A stretch of DNA of 64,000 nucleotides from Pyrobaculum ferrireducens (lineage in GTDB: Archaea > Thermoproteota > Thermoprotei > Thermoproteales > Thermoproteaceae): assembly GCF_000234805.1 (NCBI RefSeq), contig NC_016645.1:2022391-2086390 (forward strand), in the 5' to 3' direction. A program made the position numbers and the translations under genes. The notes under the pieces are model-generated. The model was not told the DNA's origin. It searched no databases and saw only the letters and a list, made by a program, of their open reading frames with translations. Positions within the stretch are counted from its first letter, which is position 1; each line of letters begins with the position of its first letter. This document shows, one piece after another, positions 52,060 to 60,912 of the stretch.

Positions 52060-52554
52060 ATGCGGTTTAGGAAGCGGCTCCTCAGTTGTGTCGAGTTGCA
52101 GTGGGCTAGGCGCCTCTACGGGGCGTACGCCGTTGTGCTTTACGCTCTCTATGTGGCTGAGGCCGCCGGCGTTTTAAAAGGAGTTGCCGACAAAGTCCTC
52201 GGCATGTGGTTTCTCCCCGCGTTGGTAGCGGCGGCCATAGCCCGGAGGAAGTTGCTCAAGATAGTGGGCGAGGAGGAGGCGGCTCTGGCGCTTATGGAGC
52301 TGGTGTCTAGGAACCCATACTTCTGCACCGCCGCCGAGCTCACAGTTAAAGCCATTGCGCTTTTCGGGGCCTCGCTCTCTGCGGCTGTCGCGGCGGGTCT
52401 CTGGTTTAGAAACGAGATGTTCGGCATAGTCCTCTCGCTTACGTTATTTGCGCTCCTCTACTCACGCGCCGCGGGGCGGGAGCTCAAGAGGCTGAGGGAA
52501 GAGCTGGAGCTTGTGGAGAAGATGAGAAAGGCGTATGAAGAGGTCAAGCTCTAA
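52060..52554 (+). CDS. Membrane protein with C-terminal coiled coil
   Basis: 164 residues with four hydrophobic segments in two hairpins (about 20-60 and 95-135) and a charged helical tail (RELKRLREELELVEKMRKAYEEV). Not recognised. Its stop overlaps the start of a small winged-helix protein by 20 nt, so the two are probably translated together and may work as a membrane/DNA-binding pair. TATA-like CTTTTTACTAAAG lies about 25 nt before ATG 52060. Confidence 0.65.
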   Translation: MRFRKRLLSCVELQWARRLYGAYAVVLYALYVAEAAGVLKGVADKVLGMWFLPALVAAAIARRKLLKIVGEEEAALALMELVSRNPYFCTAAELTVKAIALFGASLSAAVAAGLWFRNEMFGIVLSLTLFALLYSRAAGRELKRLREELELVEKMRKAYEEVKL

Positions 52555-52789
52555 ACCCGACCTCTACATCGTGTACCGCCTCTTGAAGATTTTAAAAGAG
52601 CACGGCCCCATGTCTAAGACCTCCCTCGCCCTCCACGCCAAGCTCAACTACCAGAGGGCCGTGGCGTATCTGAAACATCTAGGCGATGCTGGTCTAGTGG
52701 AAATAGAGAAGGATGTAGTCTTAACGAGAAAGGGGTACGAAACTTTGGAAAAATTGGAGGAGGTTTTAAAAAACCTTGGAGTTTACTAA
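52535..52789 (+). CDS. Small winged-helix DNA-binding protein
   Basis: 84 residues: YIVYRLLKILKEHGPMSKTSLALHAKLNYQRAVAYLKHLGDAGLVEIEKDVVLTRKGYETLEKLEEV, the archaeal single winged-helix layout (Sso10a-like), with a C-terminal helix that may dimerise. Overlaps the upstream membrane-protein gene by 20 nt. Probably a local transcription regulator. Confidence 0.82.
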   Translation: MKRSSSKPDLYIVYRLLKILKEHGPMSKTSLALHAKLNYQRAVAYLKHLGDAGLVEIEKDVVLTRKGYETLEKLEEVLKNLGVY

Positions 52790-52792
52790 CAT

Positions 52793-53719
52793 TTAGCAAA
52801 GGCAACCGGTGGTAAACCACTTATTCCCCCTGGCGTCTGCAGAGCGGTAAAGCCACGCGCCGTAGCCCACCGTAGCTATTATGTCATATACAACGCCCAA
52901 GACGCCGCAAGTCACAGTAATAGCTCTGCCGTTTGCCCTTATATACGCCGCAGGAGTACCACTACCAGAGGTTCTAGAATTGAAGAAGCACTGACTGAGC
53001 ATTGGATCTGTCGATTCGGAGTAAGAGAGATCTTCGACATACACCGCCGCGCCGTATATTATTGTAAACCACCCCTTTGCGGCGACTTTAAAGTAGCCGC
53101 CTGGTGTGTTAAACTGGCCCCAGCTCTCGTCCTCAAAGCTGTAGACGCTGAAGGGAAGCACCACGCTTACATCTACATAGCCGACAGTCCGCCACCCCTT
53201 GACAAATGTTGTATTGCTTCTGCGATCCACTGGCTGTGGAGAGCTGGCTCCCTCATTTTCGAAATACTTTTCAAATTTCAGCTGTGCCTTAGCCGCAGTG
53301 TCGTTGTTCCAGATAACTGCGTATATCCTCAGGGGGGCTTCCTCAACCAAGGTGACTAGGTGGGTGCGGTTAAAGCGGTAGGTGCCCAGAAGCTCGCCCG
53401 CGACTCCAGCCTTCTCTAGCGCCTTCTTCACGGCTTCATCAGGCACCTCCACTTTCTGAGCCGGCCTTTCTCCTCCCCTCCTCAAATCCCAAGGCCCGTT
53501 GTTATCCGGAGGCGCCGAGGCGTAAATCACAGTGCCGTTATCTGCGATGACGGCCACCAGACGCGGCCCGGAGCTCCCGTTGATGAAAACGCTTTTTTCG
53601 TAGTACTCCTCGGCGATCTTCGCCGGATTTTCCTTAACGGCCATCGCCACCGCCGCCATCACTACGCCTATAGCTATCACGGCGGCGGCCAGCCAGCGTA
53701 AAGCTATGCGCCGCGTCAT
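52793..53719 (-). CDS. Signal-anchored secreted protein of unknown function
   Basis: 308 residues. N-terminal anchor (LAAAVIAIGVVMAAVAMAV) after a basic TRRIALR, then an alpha/beta region (about residues 30-150) and a C-terminal beta-rich Cys-containing part (SQCFFNS, VTCGVLG, TTGCLC). No known domain seen, and no small membrane partner follows, unlike the repeated modules. It converges with the winged-helix gene (3-nt gap) and is preceded by an A/T-rich gap of about 225 bp. Confidence 0.65.
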   Translation of the reverse strand: MTRRIALRWLAAAVIAIGVVMAAVAMAVKENPAKIAEEYYEKSVFINGSSGPRLVAVIADNGTVIYASAPPDNNGPWDLRRGGERPAQKVEVPDEAVKKALEKAGVAGELLGTYRFNRTHLVTLVEEAPLRIYAVIWNNDTAAKAQLKFEKYFENEGASSPQPVDRRSNTTFVKGWRTVGYVDVSVVLPFSVYSFEDESWGQFNTPGGYFKVAAKGWFTIIYGAAVYVEDLSYSESTDPMLSQCFFNSRTSGSGTPAAYIRANGRAITVTCGVLGVVYDIIATVGYGAWLYRSADARGNKWFTTGCLC

Positions 53720-53944
53720 GAATGCTTAGTGCCGATGTTAATAAAAACTTGACTTACTCATAGTAACTTATTTTCAGCAATTTATATATATATCAATTAT
53801 TTAATTAATAAAATAACATATGTGAAAATAGATAAATATATCGAGATCTCTCTTTAAGATAGTGTTTTTTGTAAGAATATGGTTTGTGGAGCGCGGCGCT
53901 TCGTGGCGGCGTAGAGTATTTAAAATATTAATGCCTGCCTTGTC

Positions 53945-54676
53945 GTGTTTACCTATCACCTAAAATGTGATGTTGAGAAGGCGAGGGAGGCGCTTGGGGG
54001 CGACTACAGAGTCGTCGACTTGGGAGGCGTGGTGAGGCTGGTGGAGAGCTTCGTGGCGCTTTACTCCGGCGACATGCCTCTCTGCGTCTACAAAAGCTGG
54101 AGAATGACGTATACAGACGCGGCCCAGTTCGGGCTCTCTAGAGCCGAGGCCCTGGTTAGGAAAGACGGCGTTGTGCTCAGGCTGGTGCGGGGAGACGAGA
54201 GGCTTGGCTTGCCGGAGCTGGTGGAGGGGACGCCTTTCGTAATCCACGCAATGGATGTGAACGAGGGCGGCGTGATGTTCCGCGTATTTAGAATCGGGGG
54301 CTACGTGGAGCTCGTGGCCAAGGGCGTCGCCGGGGGGATAAAAGAGGCTTTCCACCCCAAGAAGGGGGTCAACCTACTCATAGTCGACTTGCCCATCGCC
54401 CCCAAGTTCCAGCACCTCCTCCAGGAGGTGTTTGACCTGGCGCGGGAGCACTACGTCGAGCTACACACCACCATGATCTCAGATGTCTGCCCCGTATGCG
54501 GGGGGAAGATGGAGAAGAGGGGGAGGCTGGTGAGGTGCCCCAGTTGCAAAATCCAGCTGAGTAGAGACGTCAACGCGGTGTGGGCCCTGGCGCGCAACAT
54601 CGTCAGGAGGCTAGGCAGAGAACAACAGCTGGCAGAGCTCCGGGAAATCTTCCGCCTCTACTACCCAAACGTCTAG
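53945..54676 (+). CDS. TnpB-zinc-ribbon-like protein, possibly domesticated
   Basis: 243 residues. The C-terminal 65 residues match the OrfB/TnpB zinc ribbon and last RuvC motif: CPVCG (Cys182, Cys185), RLVRCPSCKIQLSRDVNAVWALARNI (Cys198, Cys201, Asp208). In TnpB this is C..C..C..CG...DRDVNAA.NI. The first 140 residues do not resemble TnpB and no clear first RuvC Asp is visible. A TATA-like box (TTTAAAATATT, about 53919-53929) precedes GTG 53945, and the frame is open, so it is expressed or selected. Likely derived from a transposon nuclease or fused to a zinc ribbon of that kind; activity unknown. Confidence 0.65.
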   Translation: MFTYHLKCDVEKAREALGGDYRVVDLGGVVRLVESFVALYSGDMPLCVYKSWRMTYTDAAQFGLSRAEALVRKDGVVLRLVRGDERLGLPELVEGTPFVIHAMDVNEGGVMFRVFRIGGYVELVAKGVAGGIKEAFHPKKGVNLLIVDLPIAPKFQHLLQEVFDLAREHYVELHTTMISDVCPVCGGKMEKRGRLVRCPSCKIQLSRDVNAVWALARNIVRRLGREQQLAELREIFRLYYPNV

Positions 54677-54687
54677 CGGCTGTTGAA

Positions 54688-54733
54688 AGACCCGCCGGCG
54701 GTGCGTAGCCATACGCATACAGCGCCGCCGCGG
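54688..54733. repeat. Hairpin after the TnpB-like gene
   Basis: TGCGTA (54702-54707), loop GCCA, TACGCA (54712-54717), with an outer G/C-rich arm pair (GGCGG on the left, CCGCC on the right, interrupted by a bulge). It starts about 12-25 nt after the stop. Could be a terminator or the remains of an IS200/IS605-type right-end structure. Confidence 0.45.
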
Positions 54734-54780
54734 CGTGTATTAAGGGATATACTTTAAAGTACGAAGCTAGAGTTATCTAG

Positions 54781-55422
54781 ATGGGTGTGGTTAACACCGA
54801 CGAGATTCTAGACAGAGCTACTAATGAGTCTAATAGGATTATAGCAACCGCTAAAGAGATCCTCAACCTAATACTTAACATGTCAAAACACTATGTTAAT
54901 CAACTAACAAATATATATGAAGATTTTATAATGGATTTAGAAAGAGATGTATTAGACATTGATGCATATATTAAAGATATTTACGAACTAGAAAAGGACA
55001 TCCAGATAGATATAGGGCTATTAGAGGAGATTCTAAAAGAGAAGAATAGGGAGCTGGTCACAATTGCGGAGAAGATAAACGTCAACTGGGACGACAGCGC
55101 CGCCTCCCTTTTTCTAAATTTACCAACTCTCCTCAAGAGAATAGGGTGCAGACTTGGTAGACCCGACGTTGTGATGCTGGGAATCGCCCTGGGACACGCC
55201 TACGGCGGGGCAATTCGCGAGTCTTTCTGCGCACTGCTTGCCTCAGCCGCGGCGGAGCGCGGCAGGTGGAGGTATGTGGCGGAGATCGGGAGGCGCTGTC
55301 TCCAGACAGATCTAGAGACGGAGGTAAAGCTGATTTGCGGCTTAGCGAAGCTCGTCGAGGAGTACAAACTCGACGTGCTCGGAGGGCTTTCAGACGCTCT
55401 AGAAGATGTGAGGAGGGAATAG
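54781..55422 (+). CDS. Coiled-coil protein, probable partner of the PIN-domain gene
   Basis: 213 residues. First 100 are strongly helical and A/T-rich in codons (ILNLILNMSKHYVNQLTNIY, LERDVLDIDAYIKDIYELEK); the rest is a helical domain with Cys residues in normal G/C-rich codons. Not recognised. Its stop overlaps the next start by one base (TAGTG), so it is in an operon with a PIN nuclease and may be its antitoxin or regulator, though it looks unlike VapB. TATA-like ATACTTTAAAG about 25 nt upstream. Confidence 0.65.
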   Translation: MGVVNTDEILDRATNESNRIIATAKEILNLILNMSKHYVNQLTNIYEDFIMDLERDVLDIDAYIKDIYELEKDIQIDIGLLEEILKEKNRELVTIAEKINVNWDDSAASLFLNLPTLLKRIGCRLGRPDVVMLGIALGHAYGGAIRESFCALLASAAAERGRWRYVAEIGRRCLQTDLETEVKLICGLAKLVEEYKLDVLGGLSDALEDVRRE

Positions 55423-56039
55423 TGCTTCTAGATACTAGTATATTAGTACTGTTGGTAGAATGTGAAATATTAAGGGTTCTACATCCTCAGGTCAAGGTTG
55501 GTAGAGGATTACAACGTATTCTAGGTACTTCTGTATCTAATATATGTGAAGTAACTAGAGTAGTTGTCGTGTCAAGGTGTAAAGAACAGCCGTGTTATGT
55601 TTCTGAACTATCTCTACTTGAATTCGCCAAAGTATTTCTTTCTAAGTCATTAGTACATATAGAATACCATAGCGTACTAAAAAACTATGGTAACATATTA
55701 GAGGCTCCTAAAGAAATATTGAATAAACTTATCAGATTTTTACATGAGGCTGGTTTGTCAATTGAGGTAGTAGCTGTAGATAAGCAGGTTCTTGACATAG
55801 TAGGAGGGTTCTTACAACGACTTAAGTGGGAAGAGAGCGTGTTGAGAAGAAAGTCGTTTGACTTGCTACTCCTCGCCCAGTCGGTGGCTAGGGGTGTGAA
55901 GATATTCACGACGGATCGAGACTTTATAAACATTAGGGAGCGGGCCTTACCCCCATCCGGCCGGGACGAGAGGAGGGATAGATCGTCTGGACTAAGGTAC
56001 TACGAAGATGACTACATCATCTATGTAGGCTATAGCTAA
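55422..56039 (+). CDS. PIN-domain protein with C-terminal extension
   Basis: 205 residues from GTG 55422. PIN ribonuclease features: VLLDTSILVLLVE (Asp4), SELSLLEFAKVF (acidic Glu62/Glu67), FDLLLLAQSVARGVKIFTTDRDFINI (Asp147, Asp165). The last 30 residues (RDERRDRSSGLRYYEDDY) extend beyond the fold. Longer than VapC (about 130-140), so not a standard VapBC toxin. The first 110 codons are A/T-rich against the G/C-rich surroundings, a sign of different origin. Translation is coupled to the upstream coiled-coil gene. Confidence 0.75.
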   Translation: MLLDTSILVLLVECEILRVLHPQVKVGRGLQRILGTSVSNICEVTRVVVVSRCKEQPCYVSELSLLEFAKVFLSKSLVHIEYHSVLKNYGNILEAPKEILNKLIRFLHEAGLSIEVVAVDKQVLDIVGGFLQRLKWEESVLRRKSFDLLLLAQSVARGVKIFTTDRDFINIRERALPPSGRDERRDRSSGLRYYEDDYIIYVGYS

Positions 56040-56133
56040 TGGGGGTACCTGGCGCCCGTACGGAGGCGGTGTCGGCTGGCTTGGGCTCGCATAGACGTGT
56101 CTCATACTTTATATCTAGTGAATTTCCCCCTCT

Positions 56134-56766
56134 ATGCGTCTGCTTCTTGTCGCAGATGTACACGACGGCGTTAGGCAGGCTAGGTCGATAAGGGGAAGCT
56201 ACGACGCCGTTATCGCGGCTGGCGACTTTACCTACCGGCGGAGGGTGGAGGCCGCCGTGGAGGTGCTGGAGGCCTTGGCGGAGATCGCGCCGGTGTACTT
56301 CGTCCCGGGCAACACGGACCCTCCAGAGCTCGCCGGGTTTGAGAAGGGCGCCGTCCGGTCTGTACACGGGAGGGCCCTGCCTCTGGGGCCGTATACGGTG
56401 GGGGGCGCCGGCGGTAGCCTGCCCACCCCCTTCGACGACTTGTTTAGAGTCTCTGAGGAGGATCTGGGGGTTCTTCTCTACTCCCTCTCTCCGTCGCCCC
56501 ACATCTTGGTGGTACACAACCCCCCCAGGGGCCACCTGGACAAGGTGGGCGGCGTGAGGCCCGTGGGGAGCCTCTCAGTGAAGAGGTACATAGAGGAGAA
56601 GCAGCCGATTCTCTCGGTCCACGGCCACATACACGAGGATAGGGGAATCGACATAATAGGCGACACGGTCTTGGTAAACCCCGGCCCTCTGAAAGACGGC
56701 TACTACGCAGAGGCCGAGCTAGACGGGGCCAAGGCCGTGGTGAGGCTGAGGAGGCTGACGGTATAG
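56134..56766 (+). CDS. Calcineurin-like metallophosphoesterase
   Basis: 210 residues. Metal ligands in order: D8-x-H10 (VADVHD), D31 (AAGDF), N60 (PGNTD), then HNPPRGH and GHIHE. Typical of small archaeal/bacterial phosphodiesterases (YfcE/MJ0936 class). Substrate unknown. ATG 56134 follows a TATA-like box (ACTTTATATC, about 56106-56115). Confidence 0.9.
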   Translation: MRLLLVADVHDGVRQARSIRGSYDAVIAAGDFTYRRRVEAAVEVLEALAEIAPVYFVPGNTDPPELAGFEKGAVRSVHGRALPLGPYTVGGAGGSLPTPFDDLFRVSEEDLGVLLYSLSPSPHILVVHNPPRGHLDKVGGVRPVGSLSVKRYIEEKQPILSVHGHIHEDRGIDIIGDTVLVNPGPLKDGYYAEAELDGAKAVVRLRRLTV

Positions 56767-56890
56767 ACGCCGACTTCCACAGCCGCCTACGCCCACGCGG
56801 CGCTGGGTTTGCACCTCGCCGTTGCCGAGTCGGCGGGGGGCAGAGGGGGTGCTGGGTGTTACTGTTTTATAGCTGTGTGCACGTGGCTTT

Positions 56891-57664
56891 ATGGGTTTTA
56901 AGACGGGTATAGATCCAATTGATGAGCAGATTCCCGACGGCCTCCCCCCGGGGTACGTCGTTCTTATAGAGGGGTTCCTCGGCGTCGGCAAGACTTTCTT
57001 CGCCTCGGCGATAGCGGCCACGGCGGCGAGGTCTGGGGCCCCAGTGCTCTTCTTCGCAATCGACGCCCTGGGGGACGAGGTTTTGGAGGATTTGAGAAGC
57101 CGGGGGGCGCCGGTGGATCGGGTGGTGGTTGTGGACGGCTTTGTCCCTCCCAACGAGCGGCTGGCTAAGCTGAAGCCGGCGGCGAGGCACAGGCTGGAGG
57201 CGCCGGACGCCTACGCCCTGATTAACAAGCTGACGGAGTTCGCCCCGGAGTTCAGGTCGGGGGTTGTGGTGGTGGACTCGCTGAACGAGGTGTTGCTCAG
57301 AAGCCCCGGCTCGGCTCTGGACGTCTTCCGCGCCTTCAAGATCTTCGCCAAGTACACAGAGTCGCTCGTGGTGGCCACGGCGCATACAGACGTGGAGGAG
57401 GTGTACGGAGTCCTCACAGCCGCCCTGCACCTCGCCGACGTGATAGTGCAACTGGAGGTGGACCCCAACTTAGAGGAGATGGGGCTCTACGTGAGGCGTA
57501 TGAGAATCGCCAGGGCCAAGAGGCTCAGGGTCTCCCACGACTGGGTGCACTTCGAGGTGATGGACGGACGCGTGGCGGAGATAGACGTCAAGACAATGCT
57601 CAAGATGCTGAGCAGACAGCTGAGGGAAATGGGGATTGAGATAAGGCAGACAGGACGCAAGTAG
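56891..57664 (+). CDS. KaiC/RecA-superfamily ATPase
   Basis: 257 residues, single RecA-like unit: GIDPIDEQIPDGLPPGYVVLIEG, Walker A GFLGVGKT (Lys34), Walker B SGVVVVDSLNE. Such archaeal KaiC-like proteins may signal or regulate; no specific partner is evident. The C-terminal 30 residues are a basic helix (KMLSRQLREMGIEIRQT). A TATA-like box (TGTTTTATAGC, about 56862-56872) precedes ATG 56891. The next gene starts 20 nt downstream. Confidence 0.82.
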   Translation: MGFKTGIDPIDEQIPDGLPPGYVVLIEGFLGVGKTFFASAIAATAARSGAPVLFFAIDALGDEVLEDLRSRGAPVDRVVVVDGFVPPNERLAKLKPAARHRLEAPDAYALINKLTEFAPEFRSGVVVVDSLNEVLLRSPGSALDVFRAFKIFAKYTESLVVATAHTDVEEVYGVLTAALHLADVIVQLEVDPNLEEMGLYVRRMRIARAKRLRVSHDWVHFEVMDGRVAEIDVKTMLKMLSRQLREMGIEIRQTGRK

Positions 57665-57683
57665 CCGCCCCCGCAGGAGCTGT

Positions 57684-58589
57684 ATGAGCCACGCCGTGCT
57701 GGTGTCGCTTAGCGTCGTGAGGCCCTTCGACCCGTGGAGGAACCCCCTCTGTCCGTGCCCCTTCAAGTACGGGCTGAATCCATACACCGGATGCGGCCAC
57801 GGTTGCCTCTACTGCTACATAACGTCGTACATCCCAGACGCCTTCAGCCCCAGGCCTAAGGAGGGGTTGCTGGAAAAGGTCAGGCGGGATTTGGAGAAGA
57901 TCCCCCGGGGGGCCGTGGTGGCGCTATCCAACTCCTCCGACCCCTACACGCCGCCTGAGGCGCGGCTCGGCCTCACGAGGAGAGTCCTAGAGGCCCTCCT
58001 CGAGAGGGGGTACAGGGTGTTGATCGTCACGAAGTCGCCCCTAGTCCTCCGCGACTTAGACATACTCCAGAGGCACCGGGGGAGGGTCGCCGTGCAGATC
58101 ACCATCACCACGCTGAGGGAGGACCTGGCCGCGGCTCTGGAGCCCAGGGCCCCCCGCCCAGCCGGCAGGCTGGAGGCCGTGAGGCGCCTATCGGCGGCGG
58201 GCATACCAGTCTCCGTGAGGCTAGACCCCCTCATCCCACTCCTCAACGACGACGCCGGCAACATAGAGGAGGTGGCGTCCCGAGCCGCGGCGGCCGGTGC
58301 GGCGCACCTCGTGGCCAGCACCTACAAAGCCAAGAGAGACAACTTCGCCCGCCTCGCCAAGGCCTTCCCAGACAAGGCGCCCACCTGGCGGAGGATGTAC
58401 TTCGAAGAGGGGCAGTACTTCCACGGCCAGTGGTACGCCCCAAAGAACTACCGGAGGAAGGTGCTGGAACTAGCCGCTGAGGCCGCCCGGAGACACGGCC
58501 TCCAGTTCTCCATATGCCGCGAGGAGTTCCTCGAGCTCAACACCCCCGGGGCCCACTGCGACGGTAGCCACCTCCTCAACAGCGCCTAA
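57684..58589 (+). CDS. Radical SAM protein, spore-photoproduct-lyase-like family
   Basis: 301 residues. The radical SAM cluster site is C37-x3-C41-x2-C44 (YTGCGHGCLYCYITSY). Later SNSSDPYTPPEA, GYRVLIVTKSP and VRLDPLIPLLNDD match the SplB-related (Rv2578c-type) group. Substrate unknown; these proteins are not necessarily DNA repair enzymes. It sits 20 nt after the KaiC-like gene, probably the same transcript. Confidence 0.87.
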   Translation: MSHAVLVSLSVVRPFDPWRNPLCPCPFKYGLNPYTGCGHGCLYCYITSYIPDAFSPRPKEGLLEKVRRDLEKIPRGAVVALSNSSDPYTPPEARLGLTRRVLEALLERGYRVLIVTKSPLVLRDLDILQRHRGRVAVQITITTLREDLAAALEPRAPRPAGRLEAVRRLSAAGIPVSVRLDPLIPLLNDDAGNIEEVASRAAAAGAAHLVASTYKAKRDNFARLAKAFPDKAPTWRRMYFEEGQYFHGQWYAPKNYRRKVLELAAEAARRHGLQFSICREEFLELNTPGAHCDGSHLLNSA

Positions 58590-58668
58590 CAGCCGCGTCG
58601 TGTAGCCAAGAGCTGGTGAGCACCCGGCGTTGCACAGTGGCAAATTTTTAGAGCAGTGACTTTTTGAC

Positions 58669-60912
58669 GTGGTGCGGTGGCTTCTACCACTGGTGTTGCT
58701 TTTAGTGGCGACAGCAACGGCTTCTGCGCAACAACAGGAGGCATCCGCGGGGAGGCCGGTTCTGATATGTGTAGACGCTGGGGAGGCTGGCTTGGCGGGG
58801 AAGCCGCCGCTGATCGCCGGCTTCGTCACCTCCCGGGGGGCTAGGCAACCAGCCCAGCTATATATCAACGGCACTGTGATTAAGACAGTGGGCATCTGGG
58901 AGGCCAACTCCACGAAGCCCCAGGTGCAGAACTTGACGGTACTCCCGCCTGTTATAAAAGGGTTGGTGTGCTTCCCGCCCGGCGACCCGGCGCCGGCGGG
59001 GAGGGGGCTCTACATAGAGGTAGAGGCCCGGGGTAGGAGACACGGCGTCACCATCATAAACGCCACAGAAGAGCCAGCCGCGCCCCCGGCGCTCCCGCTT
59101 GAGTACACAGCCAACAAGTTCAAGATAGTGAAGGGCAGAGTAGCGGCGAGGAGAGCCATAAGAGAGGTAGCTACCAGAGACTCGGCGCAGATACAGCCCC
59201 TAATCACGCCTCAGATAGAGCCGCTGTCCCTAATTACGCCTGGGCCAGATCTCTTCGAGGGGTTCTCCGGCAACATCGCGGCGTCTTTTAAACTAGCACA
59301 GACCGACCACTACGTCTTAGATCTGACTCAGCGCGGAACCGGGGAGGTCTGCGCCAGAGGCCGCTTTATACTACCCAACGGCACGTCTAGCTTTATACTT
59401 AGCTTCACACAGGCCACGCGGGCCGAGGTCTACGGAGACGCCGGTTGCCTCCTCCTCTCCATAAAGGCTAATATCACAGACGCAGACAAGGGCAGGCTCC
59501 TCGCGTCTAACCTCATTCTAAACGGGAGTAGTATGGTTGCCCCAGGTATACACTGCGTCCCAAACCCGCCGAGGCCTTGGTACCTCGCCTACGCGGATCT
59601 AGGCAAGTGGAGAGATTGGAATAAGAGGGTGGACTTGGAGATATGTGTACCCGCCGGCGTGGGCGGCTACGGCCGTTACTACATAGACGCATTTATATAC
59701 GCCGTCGTTCCGGCTAAGTCCTATGCAGAGCCCTTCGCCATGGAGTCGCCGGGCCGAGGCACTGTTGTAAGACCCCCTCCGGGTGCTTCACAGCTATACA
59801 ACGGCACGTACATCGCCGTGCCCGGCTTTACGCCTCCTCCTGGCTATGTCTGGGGTAGCGCAAGGGCGAACGTGGTTTTGAAGACATGCGCCCCCGACGC
59901 CCCCTCTAGTGTAAACATCTACTGGGGGCCTTTCTACATAGGCGCGGTAACTAGAACGCAAGGCATAGACGGTTGCTGGTACTATGTAGTAACCCCAGCC
60001 ATGTTCACCGGCGCTTTCGACACGGCGGTTGCGGCTAGTCTTTATATAGGTGGCTTAATCCACAGCATAGCCGTCGGGCCCTTTACCTGGGACGTGTACA
60101 GCAGTGGAGTTACAATACAGCAGATGAGAATAGAAGGTCTATATAGGCCGGAGATGAACGCTAGGTCGTCATTGGCTTTTCTGCAGTATAACATGAACTG
60201 GGGTACCTATACACTGTCGGGTTTCATGTCTATAATAGACCACTACTCCGGAACTACTTACTATTACGGAGATAAGGTAGATCTCAAGCTATATGCTATT
60301 GGCGATTCATACTATCAACCTCAATTTGCAATTTCCATAAGCAAGTACGAGCGGATGCAATTCCACTGTCCGACAGTGGAGATTACCGTTGAGGCGAGTA
60401 GCAAAGGCGCACCTGTGGCTTTACAGCTTATGGTCTCGATGGGGACGTACACCGAAGGCGGTAACAGTATAGTGGATTTGCTTGTTGGTTTTATCAGCAA
60501 CATGGTTGATGGATCAATAAAGTGGGCTTCTAAGGCATTGGGCTATATAAGCTGGGTTGCCTTTGCCGTTGATGTAGTCCGGGCGGCGTCTTTCGTCGGC
60601 GTGAGGGTAGATAAAATTGGTGGTGATTTGAAATACACCGTGTCGCTGGGCTCGTTGGCGCCGGATAAGATTGCGATAGACGGCGCAACGCTAGCTCCGG
60701 CTATTGAACATAATGCGTCTGTGACATTTATAATTAAGCAGGTAAAAATGTGCGGCGTCGTGTACGGCGGCTACTCGGCGTATTTAGATCCAACTGTCAG
60801 ATTAATCAGCCAGTCTAATATCCACCTCTTTAGGACATTTACTTGTGGGAAACAGGAAATATTTACAAACGCTGTGTACACAGCCCATTGTGACTCTACG
60901 TCATATGGCTAG
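58669..60912 (+). CDS. Type B module, copy 3: large secreted protein
   Basis: 747 residues, longest of the family. Signal peptide MVRWLLPLVLLLVATATASA, then CVDAGEAGLAGKPP (type B signature), AASFKLAQTDHYV, AVPGFTPPPGY, NIYWGPFYIG, IEGLYRPEMN. Helical stretch at residues about 600-650 (LLVGFISNMVDGSIKW...GYISWVAFAVDVVRA). The C-terminus is LFRTFTCGKQE...AHCDSTSYG with the conserved Cys pair. GTG 58669 (or 58672) follows a TATA-like box (CAAATTTTTAGAG, about 58641-58653). It overlaps the partner gene by 8 nt. The first half is G/C-rich, the last third A/T-richer. Confidence 0.75.
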   Translation: MVRWLLPLVLLLVATATASAQQQEASAGRPVLICVDAGEAGLAGKPPLIAGFVTSRGARQPAQLYINGTVIKTVGIWEANSTKPQVQNLTVLPPVIKGLVCFPPGDPAPAGRGLYIEVEARGRRHGVTIINATEEPAAPPALPLEYTANKFKIVKGRVAARRAIREVATRDSAQIQPLITPQIEPLSLITPGPDLFEGFSGNIAASFKLAQTDHYVLDLTQRGTGEVCARGRFILPNGTSSFILSFTQATRAEVYGDAGCLLLSIKANITDADKGRLLASNLILNGSSMVAPGIHCVPNPPRPWYLAYADLGKWRDWNKRVDLEICVPAGVGGYGRYYIDAFIYAVVPAKSYAEPFAMESPGRGTVVRPPPGASQLYNGTYIAVPGFTPPPGYVWGSARANVVLKTCAPDAPSSVNIYWGPFYIGAVTRTQGIDGCWYYVVTPAMFTGAFDTAVAASLYIGGLIHSIAVGPFTWDVYSSGVTIQQMRIEGLYRPEMNARSSLAFLQYNMNWGTYTLSGFMSIIDHYSGTTYYYGDKVDLKLYAIGDSYYQPQFAISISKYERMQFHCPTVEITVEASSKGAPVALQLMVSMGTYTEGGNSIVDLLVGFISNMVDGSIKWASKALGYISWVAFAVDVVRAASFVGVRVDKIGGDLKYTVSLGSLAPDKIAIDGATLAPAIEHNASVTFIIKQVKMCGVVYGGYSAYLDPTVRLISQSNIHLFRTFTCGKQEIFTNAVYTAHCDSTSYG

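Noticed and set aside
53945-54676. A complete IS200/IS605-type insertion sequence
   Set aside because: Only the zinc-ribbon end resembles TnpB; there is no TnpA and no recognisable element ends.
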